Assembly (NCBI GenBank): GCA_009781495.1
Contig: WQYA01000009.1
Location: 1 to 46,525, forward strand
Length of the DNA: 46,525 nt
Reading direction: 5' to 3'
Source: Cystobacterineae bacterium
GTDB taxonomy: Bacteria > Myxococcota > Myxococcia > Myxococcales > Myxococcaceae
In this document: positions 16,999 to 26,198 of the stretch, in pieces
Layout of the letters: every line of letters begins with the position of its first letter
Numbering within the stretch: the stretch's first letter is position 1
The notes under the pieces: generated by a model
Databases searched by the model: none
What the model was told of the DNA's origin: nothing
The model's input: only the letters and a program-made list of their open reading frames with translations
Translations under genes and position numbers: made by a program

Positions 16999-18384
16999 TT
17001 ATGGCATTTCTTCAATGGCCCGCTTTAACCTTTGTATGCCTAACTCGGAATCCTGCATCCGCTCCACAAAACGCGTGTCATATTCCCCAACCACAAAATC
17101 CTCCTCCAAAAGGGCCGCCCGGTGAAAAGGAATGTTCGTCCGTACGCCTCGAATCACATATTCCGACAAGGCCCGCTTCATACGCGCAATGGTTGTAGGG
17201 CGATCTTCACCATAGGCAATGAGTTTGGCCAGCAATGAGTCATAATAGGGCAATACCGTATAATTCTCATAGGCCGCCGTGTCCACACGTACGCCCGGCC
17301 CACCAGGCGCACTATAAGCTGTTATTTTTCCTGGGGAAGGCGCAAAAGTAACCGCGTCCTCCGCGTTGATTCTACACTCCAAAGCCGCTCCACGGAAATG
17401 CACGTCTTTTTGCGCAAGCTTCAACTTCTGGCCGGCGCTCATCAACAACTGGGTTTTCACCAAATCCACCCCCGTCACCTGCTCCGTCACGGGGTGCTCC
17501 ACCTGTACGCGTGTATTCATTTCCATGAAATAAAACGCCCCCCCCTCGTCCAATAAATATTCAATGGTGCCTAGGCTGTTATAACCTATCTCCTTCATAG
17601 CCTCGACGGATAGCTCCCCCATCTTCTCGCGTAACTTGGGGCCTAGAGCACAAGAAGGCGATTCTTCTATCAGCTTCTGGTGGCGCCGCTGCACCGAGCA
17701 CTCGCGCTCCCCCAAGTGGATGATGTTGCCATGCTCATCTGCAACAATCTGAATTTCAATGTGCCGCGGCCTCTCCACATAACGCTCCAAATACATGTCC
17801 CCATTGCCAAACGCGGCAACCGCTTCGGCAGAGGCCGTCGCAAAGGCCTTCGCAAGCGCCTCCGAAGCACGCACAATCTTCATCCCCCGACCCCCCCCTC
17901 CTGCAGCGGCTTTTAAAATAACAGGAAAGCCAATTTGCTTCGCAAGCTGCTCGGCCTCCTCTATGTCTTTGATCACACCTAAAGAGCCTGGCAACAAAGG
18001 AAGCCCCGCCAGTTTTGCGGCTTCTCGCGCATGTACCTTGTTGCCCATCAGTCGAATGACGTCGGGCTTGGGGCCTATAAAATGGATTTTGCATGTCTTG
18101 CAAATTTCTGCAAAATCTGCGTTTTCGGACAAAAACCCATAGCCGGGGTGTATGGCGTCCGCCTGGGTTATTTCTGCTGCCGAAAGCAAGGCCGGGACAT
18201 TAAGGTAGCTTTCCCTTGAGGGGGGAGGACCTATGCAAACCGCTTCATCCGCAAAACGTACATGCAAGGCATTGGCATCCGCTGTTGAGTGCACAGCCAC
18301 CGTAGGAATGCCCAACTCACGACAAGCCCGAATGATGCGGAGCGCAATCTCCCCGCGATTGGCAATGAGGACTTTCTTAAACAA
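16999..18384 (-). CDS. accC: Biotin carboxylase subunit of acetyl-CoA carboxylase
   Basis: A 461-residue biotin carboxylase of normal family length. It shows the N-terminal [19 protein letters not shown], the glycine-rich ATP-grasp loop [13 protein letters not shown] (near residue 160), the ATP-grasp/metal motif [15 protein letters not shown], and the C-terminal biotin-carboxylase domain ([10 protein letters not shown]). It carboxylates biotin on AccB using ATP and bicarbonate, the first half-reaction of malonyl-CoA synthesis. It lies 33 bp after accB in the same direction. The carboxyltransferase genes accA/accD are not in the window. Confidence 0.97.
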   Translation of the reverse strand: MFKKVLIANRGEIALRIIRACRELGIPTVAVHSTADANALHVRFADEAVCIGPPPSRESYLNVPALLSAAEITQADAIHPGYGFLSENADFAEICKTCKIHFIGPKPDVIRLMGNKVHAREAAKLAGLPLLPGSLGVIKDIEEAEQLAKQIGFPVILKAAAGGGGRGMKIVRASEALAKAFATASAEAVAAFGNGDMYLERYVERPRHIEIQIVADEHGNIIHLGERECSVQRRHQKLIEESPSCALGPKLREKMGELSVEAMKEIGYNSLGTIEYLLDEGGAFYFMEMNTRVQVEHPVTEQVTGVDLVKTQLLMSAGQKLKLAQKDVHFRGAALECRINAEDAVTFAPSPGKITAYSAPGGPGVRVDTAAYENYTVLPYYDSLLAKLIAYGEDRPTTIARMKRALSEYVIRGVRTNIPFHRAALLEEDFVVGEYDTRFVERMQDSELGIQRLKRAIEEMP

Positions 18385-18417
18385 AGACCCTTCCTCTCCT
18401 AAGCAAACAACACCTCT

Positions 18418-18996
18418 CTAGGGGCTTGGCTCCAAGCGAAACAAGGCTTGCCCAAATTCTACGGGCTGAGCGTTGTCAACCAAAATGGCAACCACCTTCC
18501 CCGAAATGTCCGCCTCAATCTCGTTCATCAATTTCATCGCTTCGACGATGCACAAAGTTTGCCCTTTGCGAACATGGCTGCCCACCTCTGCAAACAACGG
18601 CTGCTCAGGCCCCGGAGCACGGTAGAAAGTCCCCACAAAAGGCGAAACAATGACATGCCCCTGCGGCTCCGGCGCCTCTGCGGGCGCAGCACTTGCCAGC
18701 GCTTTGGGCAACTCGGCGGCAGGAAGCAAGGCCGCAGGCGTCGGCGGCAACACAGCCGCCACGGCTTCTGGAGACTCGCGGACAATGCACAGTTTTTCTT
18801 CCGCACGCTGCCAAACAAAACGGGAAATTTTTGACTTCTCAACAGCCTCAATCAAAACCTTCACCGCATGAATATCCAAAGCATTGCCTTTGGGAGAAAC
18901 CACTTTCTCAGGAGCAGCTTTCTCTGAAACAACTTTTGGGGGAACGGATATGGCGGCTGATTTCGCAGCAGCGCCTTTTTTCGTCTTTGTTGGCAT
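18418..18996 (-). CDS. accB: Biotin carboxyl carrier protein of acetyl-CoA carboxylase
   Basis: A 192-residue BCCP. The C-terminal biotinyl domain carries [13 protein letters not shown]; Lys155 in this EAMK motif is the biotin attachment site. The N-terminal helical domain ([20 protein letters not shown]) matches other BCCPs. It is preceded by about 38 extra residues rich in Lys, Ala and Pro, and an Ala/Pro linker separates the two domains. It carries carboxybiotin between AccC and the carboxyltransferase. The gene starts 6 bp after efp and continues into accC. Confidence 0.96.
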   Translation of the reverse strand: MPTKTKKGAAAKSAAISVPPKVVSEKAAPEKVVSPKGNALDIHAVKVLIEAVEKSKISRFVWQRAEEKLCIVRESPEAVAAVLPPTPAALLPAAELPKALASAAPAEAPEPQGHVIVSPFVGTFYRAPGPEQPLFAEVGSHVRKGQTLCIVEAMKLMNEIEADISGKVVAILVDNAQPVEFGQALFRLEPSP

Positions 18997-19002
18997 GCGT
19001 TT

Positions 19003-19584
19003 TTAGCTCCCTGTGGATACCCGAGTGAGGTATTTCCCATCTCTGGTATCAATCTTTAAAACATCTCCTTCGTTAATAAACAGAGGGACGTTTACGGTAT
19101 AGCCGGTCTCCAGCTTGGCGGGCTTGCTGGCCCCCGTCACCGTGTCTCCGCGTACACTGGGATCGCACTGGACCACCTTCAAATCCACCGAGTTGGGCAA
19201 AGAAACACCGATGGCTGCACCATTGTAGAAAAGAATGGAAACGTCGATGTTCTCCTTCAAAAAATCCCGCGCATCCCCAAGCACGGAAGCCGAAAGAAAC
19301 GTCTGCTCATAACTTCGGTTGTCCATAAAATAGAATTCATCGCCCTGCTGATAGAGGAACTGCATCTCCTTGTCCTCTATGTCGGGCTTCCCCACTTTTT
19401 CGCCACTCTTCAGCGTCGGCTGCAAAACACGACCGGTGATGAGACTCCGGATGCTCGTCCGCACAAAAGCCGAACCCTTGCCAGGTTTCACATGTTGAAA
19501 ATCCACAATCTCAAAGGGCTCGTTGTCAATCTCAATCTTCAACCCTTTTCTGAACTCTGATGTATCTATCACTCCAGCCATCAT
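19003..19584 (-). CDS. efp: Translation elongation factor P
   Basis: A 193-residue EF-P with its three beta-barrel domains (KOW-like, OB, C-terminal). The loop KPGKGSAF carries the lysine that many bacteria modify (Lys36 here, equivalent to Lys34 in E. coli), so a lysylation-type rather than rhamnosylation-type (Arg) EF-P. It relieves ribosome stalling at polyproline; proline runs occur in the TonB-like and alpha-2-macroglobulin proteins of this window. Two adjacent ATGs (19584 and 19581) follow AAAGG; the second gives the usual MAGVIDTSEFRKG start. The modifying enzymes EpmA/EpmB are not encoded here. Confidence 0.96.
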   Translation of the reverse strand: MMAGVIDTSEFRKGLKIEIDNEPFEIVDFQHVKPGKGSAFVRTSIRSLITGRVLQPTLKSGEKVGKPDIEDKEMQFLYQQGDEFYFMDNRSYEQTFLSASVLGDARDFLKENIDVSILFYNGAAIGVSLPNSVDLKVVQCDPSVRGDTVTGASKPAKLETGYTVNVPLFINEGDVLKIDTRDGKYLTRVSTGS

Positions 19585-19653
19585 TCGCCTTTCGAAAACA
19601 AGTGCAATGTCTCTCTAGGCGCTTCAGGCAAGGAGGGCAAGAAGTCTTCAAAC

Positions 19654-20025
19654 TCAAAGTTCAGACTTCAATTGTGGCGCAGCCAACCGCAAAAAATAAC
19701 GCCCTTTCCCCACGTTGCCATCCGGAAGCATCCCCAGCACAACAAAATAGTCCTTGTTGACCAAACGAATGAGCGTGAAAAGCTTCTCCGTCCCAACATG
19801 AACCTCCACCACATTGCCTGTACGCAAAAGCTCAGCCGTATTCCTAAGTTGAGACAGAATGCTCGAATATTCTATCCAAGCGCCCTGAACGTCAACAGCA
19901 GCACCTAGAGCGCTTGACTGCGCTTGATAGGTTTCTACAGCTATGCCGTCAAACCCCATTAAACTGCATGCTACTGCGCCTTCTACACCTAAAACTACGG
20001 CCTTTAAATGCGTTTCAAACGACAT
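19654..20025 (-). CDS. Roadblock/LC7-domain protein (MglB-like family)
   Basis: About 123 residues forming a single Roadblock/LC7 domain (SFETHLKAVV...GAVACSLMGFDGIAVE..., then TLIRLVNKDYFVVLGM). Such proteins regulate small Ras-like GTPases; in myxobacteria MglB is the GAP of MglA. I prefer the ATG at 20025, with GGGG just upstream and the domain beginning at once. An ORF start at 20064 would add 13 residues and overlap the preceding gene. It lies between the pilQ-linked lipoprotein and efp. No partner GTPase is encoded in the window, so MglA/MglB-like control of pili is inference. Confidence 0.82.
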   Translation of the reverse strand: MSFETHLKAVVLGVEGAVACSLMGFDGIAVETYQAQSSALGAAVDVQGAWIEYSSILSQLRNTAELLRTGNVVEVHVGTEKLFTLIRLVNKDYFVVLGMLPDGNVGKGRYFLRLAAPQLKSEL

Positions 20026-20044
20026 GTCGACCCCAACATGGATG

Positions 20045-20764
20045 TTAGTTCGCACACTTTCCACTGTTTGGGTTTAAAACGCAACAATTTGGAACAAAGC
20101 TGTCTTGACCACCCCAAAGACCACATGGCCCAACAGGCTCCAGACTTTCTCCCGCCTCACATGTCGGAAGAGCCTCCCCTAAATAAATGACAACCGGAAA
20201 CTCCATGGGAACGGTTTCGACTTTCTTGCCGGTGCTCGCTACCTTCCCCTGAATTTGAAAACGCACCACCACCTCTGCCCCTGTCTCGAACTCCCCCTGC
20301 CCTGACTTTAATAATAAATCCATAAGGGTATAGGCGCCTACTGGCCCTATCATCGAAAGAGGAATCGTTAATATAGAGGATGCATTCGGTTCCAATACCC
20401 CAGCGATGGGCTCACCCTCCTCCAAAATCAACTTCGAAGTCCCCCCCTCTCCATAAAGATAATATTGGCGCGTCCACCCCGTCAGAATAATCCGGTTCTC
20501 CTTCTCGCTTGCTAAGAGATGATCATGCGCCCCCACCACGTCTTCGCCCTCAAGAACACTTTCCAAGTCCACAGCAATCAAATATTGAAAGCTGGCGTTG
20601 ATGTTGAGCGCCCCACGCGCCATAAAATGATTGGCATCCACCCTGCAATCCGCATCCAAAGGCCGAAGCGAACGTACCATCATGGATATGCCCGGTGTTC
20701 GACAACTGCCCATAAACACACATAAACCCAATAGAACACATAATTGTATTTTCTTCTGACGCAT
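20045..20764 (-). CDS. Hypothetical Cys-rich lipoprotein linked to pilQ
   Basis: A 239-residue protein with a lipoprotein-type signal (hydrophobic core then FMGSC, Cys21). I do not recognise its family. The mature part is beta-rich in appearance (NASFQYLIAVDLES, EPNASSILTIPLSMIGPVGA, EFETGAEVVVRFQIQGK) and ends in a Cys-rich tail with five cysteines (TCEAGESLEPVGPCG, NCCVLNPNSGKC). It begins 12 bp after pilQ. By position it could be a pilotin or secretin accessory in the outer membrane, but no motif proves this. Confidence 0.75.
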   Translation of the reverse strand: MRQKKIQLCVLLGLCVFMGSCRTPGISMMVRSLRPLDADCRVDANHFMARGALNINASFQYLIAVDLESVLEGEDVVGAHDHLLASEKENRIILTGWTRQYYLYGEGGTSKLILEEGEPIAGVLEPNASSILTIPLSMIGPVGAYTLMDLLLKSGQGEFETGAEVVVRFQIQGKVASTGKKVETVPMEFPVVIYLGEALPTCEAGESLEPVGPCGLWGGQDSFVPNCCVLNPNSGKCAN

Positions 20765-20776
20765 GACTTCAACCTT

Positions 20777-23158
20777 CTAGAGATTTTGCACAACCGGTTT
20801 TCGGTTTAAAATGCGGGGGGTTATGAAGATGAGAAGCTCTTGGCGATTTTCTGTCTCTCGGTAGTTCTTGAAAAGATGGCCCAAAATCGGAATGCGGCTC
20901 AGCCCTGGAACCGAGGCGTTGTTCGACGAACCACTACGTACATAAATGCCGCCAATAACCGTGGTTTCTGCATCCTTCACCAATACCTGCGTGGTCGCCT
21001 CCTTTCGCTGTATGGCCGGTTGGCCGTTGGCCCCGGTGTTGGATGGGTCCGGCTGGTTGTTCTCCGCTCGAATGTTCATCAACACACTCCCATCCGCCGT
21101 AATGTGGGGAGTTACCTCCAGCGATAAACGCGCTTCCACGAAAGCCGTGTTGACCCCAGAGGCCGAAACTTGAGAGAAAGGCAATGAAATCCCCTGGCTT
21201 ATTCGGGCCGTCGAATTGTCCATCGTCGTGACTTTGGGGGCGGAAATGGTTTTGACGTGCCCCTGGGTCTCCAAGGCCGAAAGACGAAGGTTTAACTGAA
21301 ATGCCCCCCCCGCAGAGCCAAAAACCAAACCTAAACCCCCTCCGGAACCTGCCCCTACGGCTACAGGAAGGTTGACCGCATATTGGGGCGTCGGCGAGGT
21401 TCCTGCATTGGGCGTGTCTCCTGCCGCCCCCCCAACAGAAACCGTGTTGGGAAAAGCAATGCCCGTTGCATTGCCTGTGGCCGGAGACAAAGTCGCATGC
21501 CCACCCCATTGAATGCCAAACTCTTTGGTATAGTTGGTGTTGGCTTCAACAATACGACTCTCAATGAGAACCTGAGGCGTCTGCGTGTCTAAACTGCTCA
21601 CCAAGGAACGCGCTCGTTCCATGTTGGAGGCCACTTCTCGAACTATGAGGGTATTGGTACGTGCGTCCACAGAAACATTGCCGCGTTCTGTCAGTATCTC
21701 TTTGATGCGATCCCTCATCTGCTCTGCATTGGCATAACTCACAGGAATCAGCTGAATCACCAAAGGCTCCTGACGAACCATCGTGCGCGCCCTCTCCTCA
21801 CGCATACGCGCTTCTTCCTCAAGCGTCTTCATGGGCGCAACTCGAATGATGTTGTTGCCCAAACTTTCCTTCCCCAAACCCTTCGATCTCAAAATCAATT
21901 CCAGAGCCTGGTCCCACGGAACATTCTTCAAACGAATCGTTATCTTCCCCTGGACATCGTCCGCCACCACAATGTTTTTCTGCGCAATCTCCGCAATCAT
22001 CCGAAGCAAATTATGAACAGCAATGTCCTTAAACTCGAAAGAAACACGCTTCCCAACAAAGGTATTCTTTGAAAAGAATTCCGCTTCATTCACAACAACT
22101 TCTTTCGAGGGTTTGTTGGCCGCAGGCTCACTTCCCGCCTTCCTCTCTTGAACCACTGCCTTGGGCACAATAAATTTCCATAACAAACCATTCCTTGTCT
22201 TTTGAACAACTTCCTCCAACTCTTCCTCACTGGTGACAACCATTTGAACATGCTCGTTTTCTGTCCCAGACTTAAATGTATTAATCATTTGAATAGGCGT
22301 GTTATAAGTGCTCATATCCAAATTGCGCTCAAGTTTTTCCGGCAAATGTGCATCATGAAGTGTGAGGACTGCGCTGTGTGAGTCTGGACGATTGACTTTC
22401 CATTTTGGCGCATCCGACAAAACAATTTCTATGTTTCCACCGGTGGGCGCTTCAATAAAACGAATGTTTTTCAAAAGAATGGGACGTCCAGAACGCGGGG
22501 TTTTCTCAGACTTTCTGTTTTTATTGTTAGACGGTGTGGCTTCAGATAGAGTTGCATCACCCTTCACCGGGTTATCGGCTTTTCGTATTTCAGGCGATTT
22601 TCCGTTGGCGCCCTCCTCATTTGTTTTTAAATTTAAAACCAATCCAGAGCTCAGCCTGGAAGTTGTCCAAGCCAGGGGAGCTTCGTTCAAGTCCAGGACA
22701 ATACGAACTTTATCTTCATGATTTCCCTGACGAATGGATTTGATGTTCGCGTGTTTCGTCGGCAAACGAACATCCGAATGTACACCAAAGAGATCCAGGG
22801 CAAGGCGCGGAGGATTGCTCAATTCATAAACATCAAATTTGCCGAATTCTCCATCGGCCAAGACAATGAGTTTGTCTTTATTAAAGTCGACAGACAGAAG
22901 TTTTTTGGCCTGCTTTTGAACAGGTTGCTCATCTGTTTTCTGCGAAACAACATCCGATTGCTGTTGAAGCGCCGCCGCTTGCAGAAAGCGCGGAATCTCT
23001 ATGTTTTCCTGCAGTGCAACGGTCACTTTCCCAAAGGCATATTGAGGAAGCAATAAAAATATTTGAATGGCTATCATTCCTATAGAAATTAAAATATTTT
23101 TAAACCTCAAAAACTTAGACATATTCGTCAACCATGAAAAAAACACGACAAGCCTCAC
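20777..23158 (-). CDS. pilQ: PilQ, type IV pilus secretin
   Basis: A 793-residue outer-membrane secretin. Domains in order: signal peptide (MSKFLRFKNILISIGMIAIQ...), two AMIN domains (about residues 85-185 and 220-340), a secretin/TonB short N-domain (VSFEFKDIAVHNLLRMIAE), an N1-type domain (VIQLIPVSYANAEQMRDRI) and the secretin core from about residue 520 (VLIESRIVEAN through IPILGHLFKNYRETENRQEL). It forms the pore through which the pilus passes. The GTG start overlaps the pilP stop by 4 bp; an ATG at 23122 gives a neater signal peptide, and neither has a strong Shine-Dalgarno. Gly-rich insertions occur in the core. Confidence 0.95.
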   Translation of the reverse strand: MRLVVFFSWLTNMSKFLRFKNILISIGMIAIQIFLLLPQYAFGKVTVALQENIEIPRFLQAAALQQQSDVVSQKTDEQPVQKQAKKLLSVDFNKDKLIVLADGEFGKFDVYELSNPPRLALDLFGVHSDVRLPTKHANIKSIRQGNHEDKVRIVLDLNEAPLAWTTSRLSSGLVLNLKTNEEGANGKSPEIRKADNPVKGDATLSEATPSNNKNRKSEKTPRSGRPILLKNIRFIEAPTGGNIEIVLSDAPKWKVNRPDSHSAVLTLHDAHLPEKLERNLDMSTYNTPIQMINTFKSGTENEHVQMVVTSEEELEEVVQKTRNGLLWKFIVPKAVVQERKAGSEPAANKPSKEVVVNEAEFFSKNTFVGKRVSFEFKDIAVHNLLRMIAEIAQKNIVVADDVQGKITIRLKNVPWDQALELILRSKGLGKESLGNNIIRVAPMKTLEEEARMREERARTMVRQEPLVIQLIPVSYANAEQMRDRIKEILTERGNVSVDARTNTLIVREVASNMERARSLVSSLDTQTPQVLIESRIVEANTNYTKEFGIQWGGHATLSPATGNATGIAFPNTVSVGGAAGDTPNAGTSPTPQYAVNLPVAVGAGSGGGLGLVFGSAGGAFQLNLRLSALETQGHVKTISAPKVTTMDNSTARISQGISLPFSQVSASGVNTAFVEARLSLEVTPHITADGSVLMNIRAENNQPDPSNTGANGQPAIQRKEATTQVLVKDAETTVIGGIYVRSGSSNNASVPGLSRIPILGHLFKNYRETENRQELLIFITPRILNRKPVVQNL

Positions 23159-23733
23159 TGAACTTGTCTGTTGCTCATTAAATCAACAGACGCTGAATTC
23201 ATATCCTCGGATTTAACACACAATGCTGTATCTCTCACACCACCGTCAACATCTTGACTGGGTTCAGAAATAACCAGGCAATTTTGATAAATATTGCTAA
23301 TTCTCCCAGCATGTTTGCCTATTCTGCTGTTCTTCCTAACAATATAACCCGTCCCTTGCGTGTCCTCCAACATTGCGACAGGGCTTGCATCGCCGCTGAT
23401 AACAGCTACCAATGAAAGCTGGCCAATATCAAACCCACACAATAAATCTTCACATAAATTTTCTTCAATCTCAACATCATTTAAAAATGCTTGTCGATTT
23501 TGAAAAAATGAAAAAGGATCTCTAGGTATATCCATCGAAAAAAAGTTGTTATTCTCAAAATCAACCGTTGCTTTTTCGGGTTCATCCCTTGTCCTGTCGG
23601 ATGCGGATGCCCCCATGTTGATGGTTTTTTCTTGAGAATTTTTCAATAGTTTGGGCGCTTCTGGCACTTTGGGCCCATCGTTCCCACTGCAACTCCACAA
23701 AACAAAGGCTAAACTTATAAAAAATGGCCTCAT
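23155..23733 (-). CDS. pilP: PilP, type IV pilus assembly lipoprotein
   Basis: A 192-residue lipoprotein (signal then VLWSC, Cys15). An unstructured stretch is followed by the PilP beta-sandwich: RDPFSFFQNRQAF, then FDIGQLSLVAVISGDASPVAMLEDTQGTGYIVRKNSRIGKHAG in spirit of the family. PilP links the inner-membrane PilNO complex to PilQ. Start overlaps the pilO stop and stop overlaps the pilQ start by 4 bp each, indicating translational coupling. Confidence 0.93.
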   Translation of the reverse strand: MRPFFISLAFVLWSCSGNDGPKVPEAPKLLKNSQEKTINMGASASDRTRDEPEKATVDFENNNFFSMDIPRDPFSFFQNRQAFLNDVEIEENLCEDLLCGFDIGQLSLVAVISGDASPVAMLEDTQGTGYIVRKNSRIGKHAGRISNIYQNCLVISEPSQDVDGGVRDTALCVKSEDMNSASVDLMSNRQVQ

Positions 23734-24371
23734 TTAGGGGCTCCCCCTATCGCTTTTTGATCCGTCGCCGGACGAGCCCCCAAAAATCGAAAGGTGTTTG
23801 CTAAAAAATCTGCTTTTAAAATTGGAGAAGAACCTGCAGCCGCCGCGTCCGACTTTTGAGTGGAAACCTTGCTGAGCCGAATATTGCTCACATTAACAAT
23901 TCTACGCATGTGCGATATTTTTTGGAAAAACAAAGATATCTCTTGAAAATTTCCCCTGACGGTCATTCGAACAGGAATTTTTGCAAAAAATCCCACGGGG
24001 ATTTCACGTAACGGTTCAACTTGAGCAATGTTTAAACCTGACCTTCTGGCCACTTCACTGATTTGCCATAACAGTTCATCTATGTCTTTTTCATCTGGAA
24101 GTTCCTCAAGCGCCAGTTTGAAGCCTGATTCAAGTTGCGTCATCTCTTGTTGAAGTTTGCGAAGATTTTCCGGCGCCTTTTGTTTCTCAGCCAGAACTTT
24201 TTCAAGTTGTATCTTCTGTATATTTTGTTTCTTTATTTTCTCTTCAATCGGCATGACAACAAAATAATAATGAATACCTGTCAAAAATAGAGCCACACCC
24301 ATTGTCCAGGAAACTTTTGAAATCCAACTGGCGCTGTTGAGCTTTTCGAGATATTTTTCCATGTGCCACAC
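23730..24371 (-). CDS. pilO: PilO, type IV pilus alignment protein
   Basis: A 213-residue bitopic inner-membrane protein. One membrane helix (WTMGVALFLTGIHYYFVV, residues about 22-40) is followed by a coiled coil (KIKKQNIQKIQLEKVLAEKQ) and a ferredoxin-like periplasmic domain (LREIPVGFFAKIPVRMTVRG, FFQKISHMRRIVNVSNI). It dimerises with PilN and connects PilM to PilP/PilQ. The start shares one base with the pilN stop. Like pilN and pilP it is visibly more AT-rich than the flanking operons. Confidence 0.93.
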   Translation of the reverse strand: MWHMEKYLEKLNSASWISKVSWTMGVALFLTGIHYYFVVMPIEEKIKKQNIQKIQLEKVLAEKQKAPENLRKLQQEMTQLESGFKLALEELPDEKDIDELLWQISEVARRSGLNIAQVEPLREIPVGFFAKIPVRMTVRGNFQEISLFFQKISHMRRIVNVSNIRLSKVSTQKSDAAAAGSSPILKADFLANTFRFLGARPATDQKAIGGAPK

Positions 24372-25054
24372 TAACTAATATAATTCACACTCAACTGAAT
24401 TTCAAAATCTACTCGTTTCCCAGAATGATTTGCCGACATATTATCTGTCTTTTGTTCAGCACGTCTTAACTCCACATTCTGAAAAAAATACTTAATGCTG
24501 TTCGTCAAAACATCTTCTGTCTTTCCAGGATTTGACAACAACTCAATACGCACTTGAAAACCATTTCTGGGTTTGTCAATAATACGGGCAATCCCTTGAG
24601 GTATCCGGACAATTGCATGGAGTTGTCTCATAAACTCTGCAACATCATCATGCGAACTTGCTTTCCCTTTCAAAAGACTCGGTGTGGCATTGTCATCAAA
24701 CTCATCCAAAACAATTCCTGTAGGCGTCACCCATGCCAATGTGTTTAGAATCAATGCTGCACCTTTCCTATTCACCTTCAACTCATCCAATACTTTTAAC
24801 CTCTCCAGCATTTCATCTCGTTTCTTTTCGAGCAGCCCAATCTCAACAACCGCTTCTTCTAACTCCTTTATTTTGGATTGCATCGAAATAATCACTCTTC
24901 TGTCGTGCTCCTGAGTCTTGGATCTGTTTTGATACCAAAGAAAATTTAAAAATATCGCACCCAATAACACCAATCCTAACAATATCAGCGTCTGAATGCC
25001 GTATTCCCTGCGCTTCTCCTGTCTGACAGGCAATAAATTTATATATATATACAT
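24371..25054 (-). CDS. pilN: PilN, type IV pilus alignment protein
   Basis: A 227-residue bitopic protein. The N-terminus INLLPVRQEKRREYG is the conserved PilN cytoplasmic tail that binds PilM. Then come a membrane helix (TLILLGLVLLGAIFLNFLW), a coiled coil (QSKIKELEEAVVEIGLLEKK) and a periplasmic domain. I place the start at 25054 because AGGAGG lies 4 bases before that ATG and the INLLP motif is then at the terminus; the longer frame from 25108 would overlap pilM. Partner of PilO. Confidence 0.94.
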   Translation of the reverse strand: MYIYINLLPVRQEKRREYGIQTLILLGLVLLGAIFLNFLWYQNRSKTQEHDRRVIISMQSKIKELEEAVVEIGLLEKKRDEMLERLKVLDELKVNRKGAALILNTLAWVTPTGIVLDEFDDNATPSLLKGKASSHDDVAEFMRQLHAIVRIPQGIARIIDKPRNGFQVRIELLSNPGKTEDVLTNSIKYFFQNVELRRAEQKTDNMSANHSGKRVDFEIQLSVNYIS

Positions 25055-25057
25055 AAC

Positions 25058-25065
25058 CCTCCTAA
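25058..25065 (-). promoter_or_regulatory. Strong Shine-Dalgarno that fixes the pilN start
   Basis: On the minus strand TTAGGAGGGTT precedes ATG 25054. The AGGAGG core sits at normal spacing in the 7-bp gap after the pilM stop, overlapping it. It argues against the 18-residue longer frame. Confidence 0.75.
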
Positions 25066-26132
25066 TATAATTTATCGCCGGGACTGCGTAGGGCAAGACC
25101 AACCGCAACCGTCCCTAACATCCCCATCTTCTCAATAAACTCATGGTTGAAACGTTTGGAGTCAATATGGATTCCTTTGAAAGGATCGATCATTTCCGTC
25201 TGCGTCCGAGTCCTGTCTTGAATCGCTTGAATCAGTCGCGGCGTCTTGGCTGCACCCCCTGAAACATAGACTTTTGAGAAATGGGAGTCCCCATAGCTTC
25301 CAGAATAAAAATCCAATGAACGCTGTATCTCTCCCGCCACCTGCTCTGCTATCTTCCCTATGGAAGCCTGAATCTGTTTTTGCGCGGAGACATCTATTTG
25401 ACTTTCATATACGCTGGACTTCAATATCTCCGCTTCATCAAATGAAACATTGAATTGTTTTTGTATTTCTTCAGTAAATTGTTGGCCGCCTATATGGATA
25501 TCTCTGGTAAACTCGGATATCCCTTTGCGAATAATATTAATGCCTACAACTTCTGCACCCATATTAATCAACGCAATGGTATCGTTCTCGTTAACCCCAT
25601 AATTTGTATGAAAACAATTTTGAATCGCAAAAACATCGACATCAACCACAACCGGCTTTAGCCCAGACTCCCCTACAATCGACAAATAATCATTGACAAT
25701 TTCTTTCTTCGCTGCAACCAAAACAACATCCATCTGCTTGGTCGCTTCATCTTCCTTCCTCGGCAGTATGAAGGTGTCTACAAATACGTCTTTTGCATCA
25801 AATGGAATGTATTGCTGCATCTCTGCGCCAATGGTCTCTTCTAGCTCAAAATGAGACATTGTCGGCATCGTTAACTTTTTTATAATGACTGAATTGCCCC
25901 CAATTCCAATGGCAACTTCTTTCCTCTTTATCCGCAATTCCCTCACAAGCTCCTGAATCGACTGCATAATGACAGACGAATTCATCAGCGCTCCCTCGAC
26001 AATGGTCTCTGGAGGTATGTATTTGATTCCAAAATGCTCCAATACATAACGGTTGCGCTGCTTCTTCAGCCCCACAAGTTTAATACTCGTTGAACCTATA
26101 TCCAATCCTATGGCTGGTTTTTCACTTGCCAA
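25062..26132 (-). CDS. pilM: PilM, actin-like type IV pilus assembly protein
   Basis: A 356-residue cytoplasmic actin-fold ATPase. It carries the phosphate-1 motif IGLDIGSTSIKLVGLK at the N-terminus, INMGAEVVGINII in the middle, and YVSGGAAKTPRLIQAI near the C-terminus. It binds the PilN tail and organises the inner-membrane alignment complex. I choose the TTG at 26132, because TGGAGG lies 6 bases upstream and the protein then starts right before the DIGS motif like other PilM proteins. An in-frame ATG at 26198 would add 22 residues (MNTRRSMRPASVF...) with no good Shine-Dalgarno. It is the first gene of the long minus-strand block. Confidence 0.92.
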   Translation of the reverse strand: MASEKPAIGLDIGSTSIKLVGLKKQRNRYVLEHFGIKYIPPETIVEGALMNSSVIMQSIQELVRELRIKRKEVAIGIGGNSVIIKKLTMPTMSHFELEETIGAEMQQYIPFDAKDVFVDTFILPRKEDEATKQMDVVLVAAKKEIVNDYLSIVGESGLKPVVVDVDVFAIQNCFHTNYGVNENDTIALINMGAEVVGINIIRKGISEFTRDIHIGGQQFTEEIQKQFNVSFDEAEILKSSVYESQIDVSAQKQIQASIGKIAEQVAGEIQRSLDFYSGSYGDSHFSKVYVSGGAAKTPRLIQAIQDRTRTQTEMIDPFKGIHIDSKRFNHEFIEKMGMLGTVAVGLALRSPGDKLY

Positions 26133-26138
26133 ACGGAG

Positions 26139-26144
26139 CCTCCA
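26139..26144 (-). promoter_or_regulatory. Shine-Dalgarno supporting a TTG start for pilM
   Basis: TGGAGG on the minus strand, six bases before TTG 26132. It is the best ribosome binding site in the region and is the reason for preferring the unusual start codon over ATG 26198. Confidence 0.65.
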
Positions 26145-26198
26145 CTTGTCTTGTATTGCAAAAACAGATGCCGGCCTCATGGAGCGCCGTGTATTCAT

